Below, in pieces: positions 1-8,649 of a DNA stretch of 64,000 nucleotides. Each line of letters opens with the position of its first letter. Position 1 is the first letter of the stretch. The position numbers and the translations under genes were made by a program. This DNA is from Amphibacillus sp. MSJ-3. Lineage in GTDB: Bacteria; Bacillota; Bacilli; Bacillales; Amphibacillaceae. The notes beneath the pieces are model-generated. The model was not told the DNA's origin. It saw nothing but the letters and a program-made list of their open reading frames with translations, and ran no database searches. The stretch spans positions 62,001 through 126,000 of the forward strand of contig NZ_JAHLQM010000002.1 of the NCBI RefSeq assembly GCF_018919165.1, written 5' to 3'.

Positions 1-321
1 GTCTTTAACGTAAATGAACCGGTTATCTTCGGATTACCAATTATCATGAACCCGCTTGTCATTATTCCTTGGTTATTAGCACCGGTCGTTGTTGGCGCTG
101 TTACCTATTTTGCCATGTCGATTGGATTTGCACCTAAGCCAGCCGGGGTAATCGTCCCATGGACCACCCCAGCAATATTAAGTGGTTATCTAGCAACAGG
201 AAATGATATTATGGGATCTGTCATGCAACTTATTAACATGGCTATCGTCTTTATCATTTGGTTACCATTCCTTAAGATCATGGATAAACAATATTACGAA
301 AATGAAGTAAAAGCAAAATAG
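1..321 (+). CDS. PTS lactose/cellobiose-family EIIC, C-terminal part
   Basis: This is the 3' end of a membrane sugar-transport subunit; the frame is open from base 1, so the 5' part lies outside the window. The first residues read VFNVNEPVIFGLPIIMNP, the conserved EIIC signature with the NEP motif near the substrate site. Hydrophobic segments follow, then a short charged tail ending KAK. It is followed by EIIA and a GH1 glycosidase on the same strand, so it probably transports and phosphorylates a beta-glucoside such as cellobiose. The exact sugar cannot be read from this fragment. The EIIB partner is not in the window. Confidence 0.93.
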   Translation, partial: VFNVNEPVIFGLPIIMNPLVIIPWLLAPVVVGAVTYFAMSIGFAPKPAGVIVPWTTPAILSGYLATGNDIMGSVMQLINMAIVFIIWLPFLKIMDKQYYENEVKAK

Positions 322-410
322 AGATATAGTGAGATTATTATTTGTTGGGGGGTTATTTACCTCCCCATCTATTCTTAATTTCAGATAACAGACCGCCTAA
401 GGAGGACAAT

Positions 411-719
411 ATGGATCAATCGATTACTGAAATCGCATTTCAAATTATTTTATATGCTGGAAACGGGAAGTCAAGTGCTATGGAGGCGATTCAAGAAGCT
501 AAAGAAGGTAATTTCGAAGCAGCCGATGAAAAAATTAAAGAAGCTAATATAGAATTAGGAAAAGCACATAAATACCAAACAAAGTTACTCCAAGAAGAAG
601 CCCAAGGAAACGGGAAAACAATCAGTGTAATATTGATTCACTCACAGGATCATTTGATGACTTCAATGACCGTTCGAGACCTAGCTATTGAAATCATTGA
701 AATTTATCGGACAAGATAA
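411..719 (+). CDS. PTS lactose/cellobiose-family EIIA
   Basis: A cytoplasmic phosphocarrier of 102 residues, the normal length for EIIA of the Lac family. It passes phosphate from HPr to EIIB. The motif HSQDHLMTS contains His77, which aligns with the phosphorylated histidine of lactose EIIA, and His81. I chose ATG 411 because AAGGAGG at 399-405 sits 5 bp upstream; an open frame extends further 5' but lacks the family's sequence. It lies 89 bp after EIIC and a few bases before the GH1 gene, so the three form one operon. Confidence 0.95.
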   Translation: MDQSITEIAFQIILYAGNGKSSAMEAIQEAKEGNFEAADEKIKEANIELGKAHKYQTKLLQEEAQGNGKTISVILIHSQDHLMTSMTVRDLAIEIIEIYRTR

Positions 720-733
720 GGGGGATGCCAAGC

Positions 734-2119
734 ATGACTTTAGATTTTCAATTTCCTAAGGACTTTTGGTGGGGGAGTGCCGCTTCCGCAACCCAAACAG
801 AAGGATCTGCTAACGGGAAAAAAGGGAAGGATATTTGGGATCATTGGTATAAAACTGAACCGAATCGTTTTTTTGATGGAGTAGGCCCTGACCTAACATC
901 TGACTTTTTCAATCGGTACCAAGAGGATATTCGTAATATGAAAGCAATTGGACACAATAGTTTTCGACTATCCATTTCATGGTCACGACTCATTCCTGGC
1001 GGTGTCGGTGAAGTGAATTCAGAAGCAGTTACTTTTTATAATCAAGTCATTGATGAACTACTTGCTAATGACATTGAACCCTTCGTGAATTTATTCCATT
1101 TTGACATGCCCCTAGAATTACAGACAATCGGTGGCTGGGAAAACAGAGAAGTGATCGATGCTTACACAAATTATGCTAAAATAGCTTTTAAACTCTTTGG
1201 TGATCGAGTTAAGAAGTGGTTTACTTTTAATGAACCGATTGTTCCGGTAGAAGGCGGATATCTTTATGATTTCCACTATCCGAATATCATTAATTTTAGA
1301 AAGGCGATTCAAGTTGCTTACCACACAATGGTTGCGCACGCCAAAGTTGTCAAAGCGTATCATGAAGATCAAGATGGGAAAATTGGAATCATCCTCAACT
1401 TAACCCCTTCATATCCGCGTAGTCAGCATCCAGCTGATCTTAAAGCATCACATATTTGTGATTTACTTTTTAACCGAAGCTTTCTTGATCCAGCTGTAAA
1501 AGGGGAATATCCTGAGGATTTGATTAAATTATTAGGTGAACACGATCATCTGCCAATCATAGAATCAGGTGATCTTGAACTGATCAAAGCAAATAAAATC
1601 GACCTCCTAGGTATTAATTATTATCAACCAAGACGTGTTAAGGCAAAGGATAACCTGCCAAATCCAAACAGTCCCTTTATGCCCGATTGGTTCTTCGATA
1701 ACTATGAAATGCCCGGACGTAAAATGAATCCATATCGTGGATGGGAGATTTACGAAAAGGGAATTTATGATATTATGATTAACTTAAAAGAAAATTATGA
1801 TAATATTGAATCATTTATTTCTGAAAATGGCATGGGTGTTCAAGATGAAGAACGCTTTTTAAAAAATGGTAGAATTGAAGATGACTATCGAATCGATTTC
1901 ATCAAAGGTCATCTAAAATGGTTACACAAGGCAATCGAGGAGAATTGTAATGTAAGAGGTTATCATCTTTGGACATTCATGGATAACTGGTCATGGATGA
2001 ATGCCTATAAAAATCGCTATGGTTTCTATTCAGTCAACATTGAAACGCAAGAACGAACAGCAAAAAAGAGTGCCAGTTGGTTTGCTGAAGTTGCCAAACA
2101 GCATGGTTTTAACGATTAA
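734..2119 (+). CDS. GH1 6-phospho-beta-glucosidase/galactosidase-like
   Basis: A 461-residue GH1 enzyme expected to hydrolyse a phosphorylated beta-glycoside delivered by the adjacent PTS. The acid/base Glu is E167 in TFNEP and the nucleophile is E364 in ISENGMG. The C-terminal segment with S420, K426, N427 and Y429 resembles the LacG-type phosphate site (S, K, Y at S+7 and S+9), but the lysine lies at S+6 and N occupies S+7. An in-frame ATG at 725 exists but abuts the Shine-Dalgarno; ATG 734 is spaced about 9 bp from AGGGGG and gives the usual N-terminus. A Rho-independent terminator follows. Whether glucose or galactose is preferred is not clear. Confidence 0.92.
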   Translation: MTLDFQFPKDFWWGSAASATQTEGSANGKKGKDIWDHWYKTEPNRFFDGVGPDLTSDFFNRYQEDIRNMKAIGHNSFRLSISWSRLIPGGVGEVNSEAVTFYNQVIDELLANDIEPFVNLFHFDMPLELQTIGGWENREVIDAYTNYAKIAFKLFGDRVKKWFTFNEPIVPVEGGYLYDFHYPNIINFRKAIQVAYHTMVAHAKVVKAYHEDQDGKIGIILNLTPSYPRSQHPADLKASHICDLLFNRSFLDPAVKGEYPEDLIKLLGEHDHLPIIESGDLELIKANKIDLLGINYYQPRRVKAKDNLPNPNSPFMPDWFFDNYEMPGRKMNPYRGWEIYEKGIYDIMINLKENYDNIESFISENGMGVQDEERFLKNGRIEDDYRIDFIKGHLKWLHKAIEENCNVRGYHLWTFMDNWSWMNAYKNRYGFYSVNIETQERTAKKSASWFAEVAKQHGFND

Positions 2120-2132
2120 CACGGTCGATTGG

Positions 2133-2164
2133 AAGCGTAGCGATGAAAATCCGCTACGCTTTTA
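2133..2164 (+). terminator. Rho-independent terminator after PTS operon
   Basis: A 10-bp perfect stem, AAGCGTAGCG (2133-2142) with CGCTACGCTT (2152-2161), has a 9-nt loop and a short T run. It closes the EIIC-EIIA-GH1 transcript 14 bp after the stop codon. Confidence 0.8.
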
Positions 2165-2238
2165 AGCTTAATTACAACTTCCTAGCATATATTAATTGTA
2201 GCAAACAGGAATAGCAGTTATTAGAAGGGGATGATAAC

Positions 2239-4185
2239 TTGAACTCCCGGATTTTTGAAATCTTACGTGAACTCATGGCATGGGATAAACCGGTGACTAG
2301 TAAGCATATCGCGCAAATCCTCGGGGTTACTTCACGGACCATTCGAGATGATATAAAAATACTCGACCATACATTGCGCCCCCACGGTGCGAAGGTAAGG
2401 TCTATCCGCGGGACAGGCTTTGAACTGATCATCGATGATGATAAACAATTTAGGAATTATTTAAATCAATTTTTTAAAAAGGAAATTAACGAAGAAACTT
2501 TACCTAATTCACCTGATGAACGGGTCAAGTATCTTGTTAAACGTTTTTTACTTGCTGAGGATTACTTAAAGCTTGATGACCTTTGTAACGAGATGCATAT
2601 TAGCAAATCAACGATCCAAAGCGATTTGCGTTCTGTCAAAAGGATCCTAAATAAATATGATATCCTGCTTCAACAAAAACCTAATTACGGCTTAAAAACA
2701 ATTGGCGAAGAGGTTAAGCTACGTTTTGCTATGTCTGAACATATTTTTGATCGTAGCGAATCAGCTTCCAAGGCCATTTGGCAGGATCAGCTTGCGCAAA
2801 TTACTGGAACAAGCGAAGAACAGTTAGATAAAATCTGGTCTATCATTCTTAAAGAGATTAAAGATCATAAAATTTCTCTAGCTGATCTTGCAATTAATAA
2901 TCTATTCATTCATATCATCATTGCTTATAAACGCATTAAAGATGGTCACTATGTCTCAATTTTTAATCAAGAATTAAATGAAATAAAGATACAAAAGGAG
3001 TATCAAGTTGCCCAAAATATTGTACTTGCAACTGAAAAAATATTGGACGTCCAATTTCCAGCAGAAGAGATCGCTTATATTACTATTCATTTATTAGGAA
3101 CAAAAATGGTTAGTCAGACAAATATAAGTGAAGCCGACTTGGAGAATATTTTAGATAAGCAAATCCAATCCTTAACGATAAAAATATTAGATTTAATCGA
3201 AACGAAAATGAGCTTAAATATTCGTCACGATCAGGAGCTCGTCATCGGCCTTGGTCTACATCTGAAACCAGCGATCAATCGTTATAAATATGGAATGAAT
3301 CTCAGAAACCCAATGCTTAATGATATTAAGCTAAATTACCCACTTGCATTTGAAGCAGCCGTTATTGCTGGATTAGTCTTAGAAAATGAAATGAATGTTT
3401 CAATCGATGAAAATGAAATCGGCTACATCGCTCTCCATATTGGAGCAGCTATCGAAAGGACGAAAATTAAATCTCGACCAAAGCGCTGTTATATTGTTTG
3501 TGCTTCCGGGCTTGGGAGTGCCCATCTCATTAAATATAAACTTAAATCCGTCTTTAATTCACGGATTGAAGTGCTGGGAACAACTGAATATTATAAATTA
3601 CAGCAGATTCCTTTCGATAAAACAGATTTTATCGTGAGCTCTGTCCCTATTTATGAAGATATTGCGGTGCCAGTTATTGAAGTCAATGCCATTTTATCTG
3701 ATAAAGATATCGATAAAATCGAGGCCCACCTCGATGAAAAAAGAGACAGCATTTTAGACTATATTAATAAAGATTTAGTTTTTCTAAATCAAAGTTTTCA
3801 AACAAAGGATTCCGTCCTTACCTTTTTAGTTGATCAAATCCGTCTGAGAATGGATTTACCAGACAACTATTTAAACTTAATTCATGAACGAGAAGAAGTT
3901 GCGCCAACCGCTTATGGGAATTTAATCGCGATACCACATCCAATTACAGCACAAGCTAAGCAAACCTTTTTAACGATCTGCACATTACAGAAACCCATTA
4001 TTTGGGCTGATAAGCAGGTTCAATTTGTTTGTTTACTAAATGTTGAAAAGGATGGCCATGAGGATTTGGAGAATATGTACAAGGCACTAATAAGAATCGT
4101 TGAAAATCCAACTGTCATTCAACAACTTATTCAGGCAAAAGATTATCGGCATTTTATCAATCTTCTTTTACTACTCGAATCATAA
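2239..4185 (+). CDS. PRD-domain transcriptional activator (LicR/ManR type)
   Basis: A 648-residue PTS-controlled regulator, probably of the operon just upstream. In order: a helix-turn-helix (about 1-70), a second HTH/Mga-like domain (about 85-155), PRD1 (His in ITIHLLG), PRD2 (His in IALHIGAAIER), an EIIB-like domain with Cys in VCASGLGSAH (about 420) and an EIIA-like domain with an active His in IPHP (about 565). Phosphorylation by HPr and EIIB normally tunes such proteins to sugar supply and carbon status. The start is TTG 2239, 8 bp after AGAAGGGG; the nearby ATG 2231 is out of frame and quickly stops. It has the full length of the class. Confidence 0.92.
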   Translation: MNSRIFEILRELMAWDKPVTSKHIAQILGVTSRTIRDDIKILDHTLRPHGAKVRSIRGTGFELIIDDDKQFRNYLNQFFKKEINEETLPNSPDERVKYLVKRFLLAEDYLKLDDLCNEMHISKSTIQSDLRSVKRILNKYDILLQQKPNYGLKTIGEEVKLRFAMSEHIFDRSESASKAIWQDQLAQITGTSEEQLDKIWSIILKEIKDHKISLADLAINNLFIHIIIAYKRIKDGHYVSIFNQELNEIKIQKEYQVAQNIVLATEKILDVQFPAEEIAYITIHLLGTKMVSQTNISEADLENILDKQIQSLTIKILDLIETKMSLNIRHDQELVIGLGLHLKPAINRYKYGMNLRNPMLNDIKLNYPLAFEAAVIAGLVLENEMNVSIDENEIGYIALHIGAAIERTKIKSRPKRCYIVCASGLGSAHLIKYKLKSVFNSRIEVLGTTEYYKLQQIPFDKTDFIVSSVPIYEDIAVPVIEVNAILSDKDIDKIEAHLDEKRDSILDYINKDLVFLNQSFQTKDSVLTFLVDQIRLRMDLPDNYLNLIHEREEVAPTAYGNLIAIPHPITAQAKQTFLTICTLQKPIIWADKQVQFVCLLNVEKDGHEDLENMYKALIRIVENPTVIQQLIQAKDYRHFINLLLLLES

Positions 4186-4205
4186 GTTTACATTCAATCC
4201 TAAAC

Positions 4206-4231
4206 AAAAGCGGGTCTTCAATCAGTGGGAG
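4206..4231 (+). repeat. Dispersed palindromic repeat arm (representative)
   Basis: An arm of the AAAGTGAAACTTCAATCAGT-GG family. Other arms: 9784-9806, 16340-16360, 25544-25566, 27160-27183, 31522-31544, 46868-46886 and 63132-63153. All are intergenic. Some are left arms and some are reverse-complement right arms. Confidence 0.65.
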
Positions 4232-4478
4232 TGAGTATTAAATGATCTAGGCACGCAAGTATTTTAGGTGGATAGCACAGGCCTTTCAATTGTGCCTTCC
4301 ACCATTTACACAATTTCCTTCAAAGATAATGTTTGGATTTTGAATGTCAAGTAAGTTTCTAATGTTATTTGAAGTAGACAAGTGATTTCCCTTCTGGAAT
4401 ATGGTTTGATGCCTGCTATTCTACAGGTAAATTCACTTGTTTTTATTATGAAATCAAATGACGCTAGTGAATTTCAAT

Positions 4479-4512
4479 CACATTTCCCATCCAAGGAGAA
4501 ATGTGTTTTTTC
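4479..4512 (+). terminator. Rho-independent terminator, plus-strand transcripts
   Basis: The 8-bp stem CACATTTC (4479-4486)/GAAATGTG (4498-4505) is followed by six T residues. It would stop transcription from the PRD regulator before it enters the convergent mannanase gene. Confidence 0.7.
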
Positions 4513-4574
4513 TTCACCAACGTCATATATTGTACAGCCCCCAACACTTGCTGGGGATTTTTCATTTAAATTAT

Positions 4575-7500
4575 TTATCTACTTTTTCGCTTATAGCTAT
4601 AAAAGGTCAATCCAGCTCCAGCAATTAAAATTAAGATACCAGTCAACAAATAATTATACATGGATGTAGCTGTTGATGGCAAAGCAGCCCCGTCTTGATC
4701 AGATTCAGTCTCTGTCTTATTATCTAAATCATTGCCATCCCTATCATTAGTAGATGATTCTTCACCTTCTCCCTTCTCTCCCTTGGGAAATTCCGCTGAA
4801 TCATCTTCTAGTTCACTAACCTCTGCCTCAAGTGCTTCAATTCGAGCAAGAAGTTCTGCAAGTAAAGATGAAAGTTCTTCATCATTTAAGTCAAGTGATT
4901 CCACTTTAGCTTGAAGATCAGCCAAAAGTTGCTTCAAGTCAGAAACATCTGCCCCCAGAGCTTCTAATTCATCTAGACGTTTTGTCAGCTCTCCAATTTG
5001 CTTTTCCAACTCTTTAATAATATCTTCTTCTGGTACTTCAGGATCGACTGGTTCTTCCGAATCCTCACCAGCAATTAATTCATCTAAATCATTGACAATT
5101 TGAATGTTATCAACGAGAACCTTAGCATTTCCTTCGAGTTCCTCACCTAAGAACTCAATTCCTATTTCTTGAACTTGATCTCGATCATCAATCTCTGAAA
5201 TATCAAAGATCATTTCTTTATAACCATCAGCATCCAATTCAATTTCACCCGAATCAGACCAAGCCCAACTACTTCCTACTTTAATAAATAATTTTGCAGC
5301 TAATGGTTTCATAGTCATCAGGCGGGCAACAATATAATTATAGTCACTCAAATCATAGCCCGATGTCTTTTTGACCTCTGTATTTCCACCTGGTAAAACA
5401 TCAACCCGCAAATGTCCCTTTTCAAGAGATACACCAGGTCCATCCCAGCCAGCTAAATCCGTTTCAAAATCAAAAACAATCGGCTCCACTGACTCGGCTT
5501 CATCAGGATACGGAACTTCGGGAGCACCTTCAATTTCAACTGCCCGAATCTCATCAAAGTACAACGTTCCTTCACCTAAAGAATCTCCACCCATGTAGAG
5601 GGCAAAACTTGCTACCTTTTGAATTCGGTTCGTATCAATAATCGCATCTTGATTACCTTCCCAGTGCGCTGGGGAAAAGTCGGAAAATGGAATTTCGACG
5701 ATTCCTTCATATGGTTCATCCAATTCGATTTCAGCTTCAAACGCGACACCACCGATATTGATCTGTAATGTCAAATGCTGGTCTTCATGCCCTTCGTTTC
5801 GCATCCAGAAGGAGACACCATTTTTTCCAGTCCAATCAAGACCCCCTAATGAAATCTCACGACCTGCATAGCCTTGATCTGCAAGCGTATAATTATATTG
5901 CAAACCATAATCACCTGTAAACTTATATTCTGATGATAAGGATAAGCGAATCGGATCTCCATTGGACCCATAAGCCCGATTAAGTAAAGTATCATCACCC
6001 ATATAGCCTTCAAAATCATCAACTAAAAATGGATCAACCGGGGCTTCTAGATAACTATTTTCCAAACGGATGTTATCGATATAGATTGGCTCTGACATAT
6101 CCAATTGATCCCCAACTAATGAGAGCGCAAATCCTTTTGTCCCTTCTAAAATTGGGAAGGAAATTGATTCACGATAAACATAGTATTCAACTCCATCAAT
6201 TGTCTCGGTTACTAAATCCGCCAATTGAACTTCCGCCTCGTATTTCGTATCCCAATCATCTGGTAATTGTACAATTGTCTTTAAGTCACCAGTACCAAGA
6301 CTGACTGGTAAATAAGCATCATATGAAAGTTGGTTCACAGACTGGATATTAAAATCCTCTAAATCGATTAATTGTAATTTTAATTCTTGCCAAGTTTCTT
6401 GCTGCGGCATACCCTCAACATCTAATGCTAATACTCCTCGTCCATCAAGGACCTGATGAGACAAGGTTAGACTAACCCCATCTTCTGGCCAGCTTCCATT
6501 GTTCTGAATGCCATCAATATCATGATCAAATGTCCATTCCTTAACAATTAAATTAGCTAAATAAATATAATAACGATGGGTCTCTTCATTAATTAATTCA
6601 TCATTTTCATAATAACGAACCGTTATATCGACAGCTGATTCATTATAGTCAGCTGATGGACTCCAATTCGCTTGATAATACCGACCAACAAGTTCCATCT
6701 CAACTTCCTCACCACCAGCAATACTATATGTTACACGCGGTTCATTACCATTTACTACACGAGCTTTTAACTCAAGTGGATTTGAAACAATCGAATCACC
6801 ATTTGTAGGTGAAACAACGTACATGAATGGATCATGCGACTCAGTTTCATAACTACCTTGTCCATAATCAACGGCCAATGCATCAGCAAAAATAGTTCGG
6901 TCATCCTGATAGAATTTCGTAAAATTAGCTAATAAATGATGGTCACCACCAAGATCATCATTTACATCTTTATATGGAACATAGACATTATTCGGAAATC
7001 CGAAGTTTGCCCATGTTAACATATAAGCCGTTTTAGCCGCCGATGGGTAATCTGGATGATTAAGAATTCCATCGAGAACGGTCGTCCACCATTCTGAATG
7101 ATTATCTACCTCATTCATCCCCTCAGCACTATAACCAAATTCAGTGAGTGCAGAAATTTTACCACGCGCTTCTGCTTCATCAGCTAACATGGCCAAATCT
7201 GCAGCCAGACCATTAATCCATGTCTGGGATCCGGCATTATTCTTTTGATCATAGTTATCAATCCCTAAAATATCAACATAATCATCACCTGGATAGGTAG
7301 CAAAGTAACGATCACGGTCACCCGCTGGTCCCGCTCCTGGTGAAAAGCCAATTAAAAAGTTATCATTACCATGTTCATGTAGGTACTCAACGGTATAACG
7401 GAAAATGGCCTTATACTGTTCTGGACTTGTCGTTGTAGCCCCCCACCAAAACCAGCCACCTGTTTGTTCGTGAAAAGGGCGAAATATAATCGGAATCGCC

Positions 7501-8102
7501 TGACCATCATCATCGACAAGCAGATAGGATAAGTCAACAATGTTATCTAGCCAAGCCTTGTATGCATCGTGCTTACTACCTCCTGGTAAGATTTCACGCA
7601 CAACATCACCAGAAGTATCGTTGTAATTCCCTCCAGTAACAAAGTTGTTTGGATGCATACTTAAAGTAACGATTCCACCCAGCTTATGGGCCATCTTCAT
7701 CGATTCTGCTAAGTTCTCAGTACGTTCCTTTTGAGAGAGTGGAACATCATCAATTGCATTTCCTGGTCGTTCACGTCCATCTAAGCTATTTGTGTCCCAA
7801 CCAAAGATAGCTGGGTAATCCCCCACGGCATTGAAGACATCGGATTCAGTTGATCCAACCCGATTCCCATCAGCTAGTATGGTTAATCCTTCATCCGTAG
7901 CATGTTGTTGACCAAATAATATTTCTTCTTCACTAAGGTTTTTTAAATAATAAAATAAGTCTTTTGTGTATTGTGATGCGTTAGGGTTTGACAAGTTTAA
8001 TTTTCTTCCTTCATCAGCGAACACAAGATCCTGACCTGAAAAAAGATTGACAAATAAGATCAATACAACCGATAAGAACAATCGCCTTTTAATATTTTTC
8101 AT
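4575..8102 (-). CDS. Cell-wall-anchored GH26 beta-mannanase, multidomain
   Basis: A secreted endo-mannanase of 1175 residues. Signal peptide about 1-30; GH26 catalytic domain about 45-400 with the acid/base Glu in RPFHEQTGGW and the nucleophile Glu in LTEFGYSAEG; an Ig-like domain (about 430-510); then three beta-sandwich carbohydrate-binding-like modules (about 520-680, 685-860, 880-1015); a coiled coil (about 1030-1110); a charged linker; and the sorting signal LPSTATS with a hydrophobic helix and KRKSR tail. I chose ATG 8102 over the longer frame from 8150 because AAGGAGG lies just upstream and the longer version would start inside the -10 box. The promoter has a cre site at the start of transcription. 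The product mannose would feed the divergent manA. Confidence 0.93.
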   Translation of the reverse strand: MKNIKRRLFLSVVLILFVNLFSGQDLVFADEGRKLNLSNPNASQYTKDLFYYLKNLSEEEILFGQQHATDEGLTILADGNRVGSTESDVFNAVGDYPAIFGWDTNSLDGRERPGNAIDDVPLSQKERTENLAESMKMAHKLGGIVTLSMHPNNFVTGGNYNDTSGDVVREILPGGSKHDAYKAWLDNIVDLSYLLVDDDGQAIPIIFRPFHEQTGGWFWWGATTTSPEQYKAIFRYTVEYLHEHGNDNFLIGFSPGAGPAGDRDRYFATYPGDDYVDILGIDNYDQKNNAGSQTWINGLAADLAMLADEAEARGKISALTEFGYSAEGMNEVDNHSEWWTTVLDGILNHPDYPSAAKTAYMLTWANFGFPNNVYVPYKDVNDDLGGDHHLLANFTKFYQDDRTIFADALAVDYGQGSYETESHDPFMYVVSPTNGDSIVSNPLELKARVVNGNEPRVTYSIAGGEEVEMELVGRYYQANWSPSADYNESAVDITVRYYENDELINEETHRYYIYLANLIVKEWTFDHDIDGIQNNGSWPEDGVSLTLSHQVLDGRGVLALDVEGMPQQETWQELKLQLIDLEDFNIQSVNQLSYDAYLPVSLGTGDLKTIVQLPDDWDTKYEAEVQLADLVTETIDGVEYYVYRESISFPILEGTKGFALSLVGDQLDMSEPIYIDNIRLENSYLEAPVDPFLVDDFEGYMGDDTLLNRAYGSNGDPIRLSLSSEYKFTGDYGLQYNYTLADQGYAGREISLGGLDWTGKNGVSFWMRNEGHEDQHLTLQINIGGVAFEAEIELDEPYEGIVEIPFSDFSPAHWEGNQDAIIDTNRIQKVASFALYMGGDSLGEGTLYFDEIRAVEIEGAPEVPYPDEAESVEPIVFDFETDLAGWDGPGVSLEKGHLRVDVLPGGNTEVKKTSGYDLSDYNYIVARLMTMKPLAAKLFIKVGSSWAWSDSGEIELDADGYKEMIFDISEIDDRDQVQEIGIEFLGEELEGNAKVLVDNIQIVNDLDELIAGEDSEEPVDPEVPEEDIIKELEKQIGELTKRLDELEALGADVSDLKQLLADLQAKVESLDLNDEELSSLLAELLARIEALEAEVSELEDDSAEFPKGEKGEGEESSTNDRDGNDLDNKTETESDQDGAALPSTATSMYNYLLTGILILIAGAGLTFYSYKRKSR

Positions 8103-8128
8103 AAGCTCCTCCTTTTTCTTCTTCCAAT

Positions 8129-8142
8129 TGAAAGCGCTATCG
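8129..8142 (-). promoter_or_regulatory. cre site (CcpA) at mannanase transcription start
   Basis: TGAAAGCGCTATCG matches the cre consensus TGWAANCGNTNWCA at 13 of 14 positions. It covers about +1 to +14, a position where CcpA would block transcription when glucose is present. Confidence 0.75.
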
Positions 8143-8148
8143 GTTTCC

Positions 8149-8177
8149 ATTATAATAATTTACTTAAATAATATCAA
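8149..8177 (-). promoter_or_regulatory. Sigma-A promoter of mannanase gene
   Basis: Reading the minus strand: -35 TTGATA (8177-8172), a 17-bp spacer, and -10 TATAAT (8154-8149). This predicts a start near 8142 and a leader of about 40 nt. It also rules out the upstream in-frame ATG at 8150. Confidence 0.85.
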
Positions 8178-8349
8178 TAATAAACTTATTTATATTTATT
8201 CTATTACTTAATTTAAATTTATTTTTCACCTATTTTAAAAAAGGAGATGTAGATCCTTATCGTAAACACTTATTAATACTATTAAGTCATCGCCTTTTAT
8301 CTAATTTATCGATAACCATATCTTATCTGAAGAATAGTTTTTAAAAATA

Positions 8350-8378
8350 TTGCTTACAGGGTTTAGTCCTGCTACAAT
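8350..8378 (+). promoter_or_regulatory. Sigma-A promoter of manA
   Basis: TTGCTT (8350-8355), a 17-bp spacer and TACAAT (8373-8378). Transcription would start near 8385, leaving a leader of about 265 nt before manA. Confidence 0.6.
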
Positions 8379-8500
8379 TTAATTAGCAAATCTCTTTTTA
8401 TAAGGAAACATACTTAATTGATTCAGTCACAAGCAATAACGGGGATGCTAATTAATAATCATCCAAGCCAATTTAGGAAGGATAAATAAAGAAGCAAAAT

Positions 8501-8610
8501 AACCCCCAATGAAGAAAGATTCCTTTCTTTGTTGCCATTTAGGGTTACACCAATCACTTTGATGTAAATCTCAAAGTAGGAAACCCTAGCTAAATCCCGA
8601 CAGGGTGGGA
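8501..8610 (+). promoter_or_regulatory. Structured manA leader with alternative pairings
   Basis: Four alternating complementary segments are visible: AACCC (8501-8505), AGGGTT (8541-8546), AACCCT (8582-8587) and AGGGT (8602-8606). Each of the inner two can pair with either neighbour. Two local hairpins sit inside: AAGAAAG/CTTTCTT (8512-8529) and ACTTTGA/TCAAAGT (8556-8577). TCCC (8595-8598) with GGGA (8607-8610) would make an H-type pseudoknot with the last pairing. It resembles a regulatory leader but matches no class I can name. Confidence 0.45.
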
Positions 8611-8649
8611 ATAATTCAATATCTTTCAAAAAAATAGGAGGACTGCAAT

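Larger units (their letters stand above)
4186..4574. other. Intergenic region with hairpins and a repeat arm
   Basis: No gene is supported. An arm of the dispersed palindromic repeat lies at 4206-4231. A hairpin at 4267-4303 (GGTGGA/TCCACC with inner GCAC/GTGC) has no T tract. A terminator-like hairpin is at 4479-4512 and a second GC hairpin (CCCCA/TGGGG) at about 4541-4563. A 95-codon open frame at 4382-4669 overlaps the mannanase 3' end on the other strand and is treated as spurious. Confidence 0.6.

Noticed and set aside
4382-4669. 95-aa open frame
   Set aside because: Overlaps the mannanase 3' end and contains terminator hairpins; no ribosome site or family.
8103-8150. Longer mannanase start at ATG 8150
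   Set aside because: It lies in the -10 box of a well-formed promoter and lacks a ribosome site; the 16 extra residues would precede the signal peptide.
8595-8620. T-box antitermination element before manA
   Set aside because: Only AGGGTGG of the T-box matches; the ACCGCG half and a terminator are missing, and manA is not a usual T-box target.
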